Program-made: the position numbers and the translations under genes | NCBI GenBank assembly: GCA_964581385.1 | Contig: CAZOOK010000065.1 | Coordinates: 1-16,311 of the forward strand | DNA from: CAZOOK01 sp964581385 | Lineage (GTDB): Bacteria; Pseudomonadota; Gammaproteobacteria; Nevskiales; Nevskiaceae | DNA length: 16,311 bases | Reading direction: 5' to 3' | In this document: positions 13,783-16,311 of the stretch, piece by piece | Numbering within the stretch: position 1 is the stretch's first letter | Layout of the letters: each line of letters begins with the position of its first letter | The notes under the pieces: model-generated | What the model saw: the letters and a program-made list of their open reading frames with translations, nothing else | Databases searched by the model: none | Told to the model about the DNA's origin: nothing

Positions 13783-14904
13783 ATGGATCACATCGATTGC
13801 GTGGTCGTCGGCGCGGGCGTCGTCGGCCTGGCCATCGCGCGACAGCTTGCGCTTGCCAAGCGCCAAACCCTGATCGTCGAACAGCACCGTCGCTTCGGGA
13901 CCGAAATCAGCGCGCGCAACAGCCAGGTGATTCACGCCGGCATGTACTATCCGGCGGATTCTCTCAAGGCGCGATTTTGCGTACGCGGCCGTGCATTGCT
14001 CTACGATTACTGCCAGCGCCGTGGCATTGAGCATCTGCGCTGCGGCAAGCTGATCGTTGCAACCACTGAGACGCAGCACGCCCGGCTCGAACAGATCTTG
14101 CGGGACGGGGTGCGCAACGGTGTCGATGATCTGCAGCTGCTCGATCGCGACGAGGCAATCCGGCGCGAACCCGCGCTGAGCTGCACTGGCGCGCTGCTGT
14201 CGCCATCCACCGGTATCGTGGACGCCCACGGCTACATGCTGTCGCTGCTCGGCGATGCCGAAGACGGCGGCGCGGCGCTGGCACTAGAAAGCACTGTGAC
14301 CACTCTCCGAGCACAGCTGGACAGTGTGGAAGTCTGTATTGATGATCAGACGCGGCCTGTGCTGAAAGCGGATTGGGTCATCAATGCGGCGGGCCTCAAC
14401 GCACCCGCGCTGGCGCGATGCATTGAAGAATTTCCTGCTGAGCACGTCCCGCACAGCTTCTACGCGAAGGGCAGCTACTTCGCGCTCAGCGGCCGCTCGC
14501 CGTTCGCGCATCTGGTCTATCCACTGCCGGAACCGGGCGGGCTCGGCATCCATCTCACCCTGGACCTCGGCGGTCAGGCGCGCTTCGGTCCTGACGTGGA
14601 GTGGGTGAACGATCTCGACTACGGCGTCGACGCGGCGCGCGCGGAGAACTTCTATCGTGCAATACGCAGCTATTGGCCGCAGCTGCAGGATGGTGCCCTG
14701 AGTCCCGCGTACGCTGGTATTCGCCCGAAGATCACCGGCCCGGGCCAACCCGCCGCGGACTTCCGCATCGAAGGCCCGGAAATCCACGGCGTGCCCGGCA
14801 TCGTCAATCTGTTCGGCATCGAATCGCCGGGACTCACCGCTTCACTGGCCATTGCCAAGCACGTCGCCGGCATTGTTACCGGCGACGTGCGGGGTATGAA
14901 CTAG
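13783..14904 (+). CDS. FAD-dependent oxidoreductase, L-2-hydroxyglutarate oxidase (LhgO)-like
   Basis: A 373-residue member of the DAO/LhgO superfamily. The FAD-binding GAGVVGLAIAR is at residues 10-20. RNSQVIHAGMYYP (45-57), followed by SLKARFCVRGR, is the LhgO-type flavin and substrate signature. A central LLSPSTGIVDAHGYM segment, and the C-terminal NLFGIESPGLTASLAIAKHV, complete the fold. E. coli LhgO oxidises L-2-hydroxyglutarate to 2-oxoglutarate and is longer (about 420 residues). This shorter, soluble form is often annotated only as an NAD(P)/FAD-dependent oxidoreductase, so I give no symbol. The start is ATG at 13783 with a weak ribosome site. It follows the cysteine-rich gene by 51 bp and may share its transcript. 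Its stop overlaps that of the convergent propeller gene. No direct link to sugar synthesis is shown. Confidence 0.85.
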   Translation: MDHIDCVVVGAGVVGLAIARQLALAKRQTLIVEQHRRFGTEISARNSQVIHAGMYYPADSLKARFCVRGRALLYDYCQRRGIEHLRCGKLIVATTETQHARLEQILRDGVRNGVDDLQLLDRDEAIRREPALSCTGALLSPSTGIVDAHGYMLSLLGDAEDGGAALALESTVTTLRAQLDSVEVCIDDQTRPVLKADWVINAAGLNAPALARCIEEFPAEHVPHSFYAKGSYFALSGRSPFAHLVYPLPEPGGLGIHLTLDLGGQARFGPDVEWVNDLDYGVDAARAENFYRAIRSYWPQLQDGALSPAYAGIRPKITGPGQPAADFRIEGPEIHGVPGIVNLFGIESPGLTASLAIAKHVAGIVTGDVRGMN

Positions 14905-16034
14905 CAACCATATCCCGAGCATGTCGGACCCGAACCGCTGGTCGGTGCGTTGTAATCGATGCGTCCATACAGACCGTCTGCTTCATCGTTGATGCCGGCC
15001 GCGAAGAACAGCACGTTAGTCGGCTGATTGGCAGCGCCGTTGCCGAACGCGATACCCCAAAGTCCGGGAACCGCTATGTCGCTGCCGTTCGGATTTTGCA
15101 ACGCGCCTTTGAATTCTCCAGTTGTGGGATCAAACGCATTGATCTTGCCATCCCCGAAGTTGCCCACCAGCAGGTCGTTGCTGAAAGTACCGAAGTCGGT
15201 CGGCGCCATCGCGACGCCCCAAGGCGCATTGAGCACGCTGCTCGCTCCATTCGAGACGAGGCGGCTGACAAACGCGCCGCTGGTGTCGAACACATCCACA
15301 ACGCCAAGGCCGGCGCCATCGACTTCATCGTCGCTGCCCACCGTGTGCTCTCCATAGGTGACGTAGATCTTGCTGCCTATCGCCTGAATGCCGAATGGCC
15401 CATATCCCGAGGGAAGACTCGGATCCACGAACGTGAAACCTCCGGACACCGTCACATCCGCAAAGCTTGAGTTGAACACCTGCACGACATTGTTATGAAA
15501 GTCAGTCGCGTAAAGAAAATTCCCAGAGCCGTTATTGGCGATAGCCAATCCTTTGTAAACTGCGTTGCCTGCGCTGTTGTCATAAACCGTTAGAGCACCT
15601 CCGCTGGGAGACCAGGCCGCCAGAGCTCCGCCCTCCCCGTCGAATATAAACAGTGCTCCACTGAAATCAGAAACCGTGCCGTTGTAAACGATACCGGTCG
15701 GATTGGCGGGCTGGCTGCCGGTTCCTACAGGGATGTTGACGACTGGAAGGCTGGCAAAGACCACGCCATTGCCATCGTATAGCGTCGACGTTTGCGATCC
15801 GTTGTTAGCGACCCACACATCCGCGGGTCCGAACGCGATGCCCCAGGGATTCACCAGATTGGGGTCTATGGTGGTCGCCGCAGCCGCGGCTGTATTGTCA
15901 GAGACCAAGTTAGTGACCGAATAGCTCGCCGAGGTTTGCGACATCGTCGAATTGTTATTGTCCGAGCACGAAGCCGCGCCCAGAAGAAATGCGGCTGCGA
16001 CAGCGCCGCCGATAAGATGTTTATGAGATGCCAT
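14901..16034 (-). CDS. TIGR03118-type secreted six-bladed beta-propeller, probable lipoprotein
   Basis: A 377-residue exported protein matching the TIGR03118 family. The N-terminus is basic and hydrophobic (MASHKHLIGGAVAAAFLLG) and ends in a lipobox-like AASC with Cys23 as candidate lipidation site. The -3 residue is Ala, not Leu, so this is only moderately convincing. A Ser/Asn-rich linker follows. Six motifs of the NPWGIAFGP type recur at about residues 62, 111, 160, 212, 269 and 323, spaced 49-57 residues, consistent with a six-bladed NHL-like propeller. The C-terminus ends in TCSGYGC, two Cys five apart, and no PEP-CTERM anchor is seen. Function of the family is unknown; binding of a ligand outside the cytoplasm is inference. 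The ATG at 16034 has GGAGAG 7 nt upstream; the frame continues 46 codons further without a signal peptide, so the shorter start is right. Confidence 0.85.
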   Translation of the reverse strand: MASHKHLIGGAVAAAFLLGAASCSDNNNSTMSQTSASYSVTNLVSDNTAAAAATTIDPNLVNPWGIAFGPADVWVANNGSQTSTLYDGNGVVFASLPVVNIPVGTGSQPANPTGIVYNGTVSDFSGALFIFDGEGGALAAWSPSGGALTVYDNSAGNAVYKGLAIANNGSGNFLYATDFHNNVVQVFNSSFADVTVSGGFTFVDPSLPSGYGPFGIQAIGSKIYVTYGEHTVGSDDEVDGAGLGVVDVFDTSGAFVSRLVSNGASSVLNAPWGVAMAPTDFGTFSNDLLVGNFGDGKINAFDPTTGEFKGALQNPNGSDIAVPGLWGIAFGNGAANQPTNVLFFAAGINDEADGLYGRIDYNAPTSGSGPTCSGYGC

Positions 16035-16311
16035 ATCTTCTCTCCGTATTGATTTGCCCCGACCATTGATGCTGGTTGGTGCATATATCCGGAGAAAAGG
16101 TTGTATAGCGCCCTCGAAATCGACCACTTCATCACTGAATGGCCTATCTGTTGATAATTCAGACGCGGGCATGTTGCATCACCCAATGTCGGCCACTTGC
16201 GTTCGTGACGTACCCGACGGTAGCAACCAAAGCGGACCGCGGCGACCGGCCGCTAAGGACGCGCTGATTTATTTGCCTATCTTTGTTTTGGGGTGACGCA
16301 TACGATGCGAA
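16035..16311. other. Upstream region of the propeller gene, no gene seen
   Basis: These 277 bases precede the minus-strand propeller gene and should hold its promoter, but I found no well-spaced -35/-10 pair. A plus-strand open frame (16054-16296) has no protein-like features. A short inverted repeat, CGCAT and ATGCG arms around ACG (16297-16309), lies at the edge of the window. Confidence 0.4.

Noticed and set aside
13195..14229. Minus-strand open frame of 344 codons across the cysteine-rich and oxidoreductase genes
   Set aside because: It spans two genes on the other strand, one of them with unmistakable FAD motifs, and has no recognisable domain.
16054..16296. Plus-strand open frame of 80 codons at the right edge
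   Set aside because: It overlaps the leader of the propeller gene, has no ribosome site and no protein-like features.

Overview
The window looks like chromosomal DNA from a moderately GC-rich Gram-negative bacterium, most likely a proteobacterium (gamma or beta). The basis is two outer-membrane barrel proteins with signal peptides and C-terminal Phe, a lipoprotein-type propeller protein, and tightly packed, translationally coupled sugar-nucleotide genes. I cannot name a genus from sequence alone. The window starts inside an intergenic region; its first three bases could be the stop codon of a + strand gene lying to the left.

Region 1 (1-3660) holds a two-gene unit present twice in tandem on the minus strand. 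Each unit is a 419-residue outer-membrane porin-like protein followed by a small exported protein of the phosphate-binding (PstS-like) periplasmic superfamily. The units are offset by exactly 1804 bp and have the same gene lengths. The small proteins differ at 4 of 139 positions and the porins at about 45 of 419. More than half of the porin differences fall in one central stretch. A strong hairpin terminator (58-89) ends the array and an imperfect inverted repeat lies between the copies.

Region 2 (3604-4285) has no convincing intact gene. It holds a 56-codon minus-strand reading-frame fragment that reads like the C-terminus of a real protein, several inverted repeats and a direct repeat with 10-bp period.

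Region 3 (4286-12490) is a glycan or deoxysugar gene cluster. Six minus-strand genes are packed with gaps of 0-16 bp or 4-bp overlaps. In transcription order they are an extended SDR, an RfbC-type epimerase, a DUF4910-type metallopeptidase-like protein with a C-terminal winged helix, glucose-1-phosphate cytidylyltransferase (rfbF), a second SDR, and a PIG-L deacetylase. Divergent from them is a sugar C-methyltransferase, and convergent with that is a glycosyltransferase. Together they suggest synthesis and transfer of a CDP-linked, C-methyl-branched (deoxy)sugar. No 4,6-dehydratase is present in the window, so the pathway must be completed elsewhere or run differently.

Region 4 (12757-16034) holds a cysteine-rich protein built from two diverged copies of one domain, a FAD-dependent oxidoreductase of the L-2-hydroxyglutarate oxidase type, and a convergent TIGR03118-type secreted six-bladed propeller. 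The last two genes share a CTAG at their stop codons. The final 277 bases hold only the upstream region of the propeller gene.
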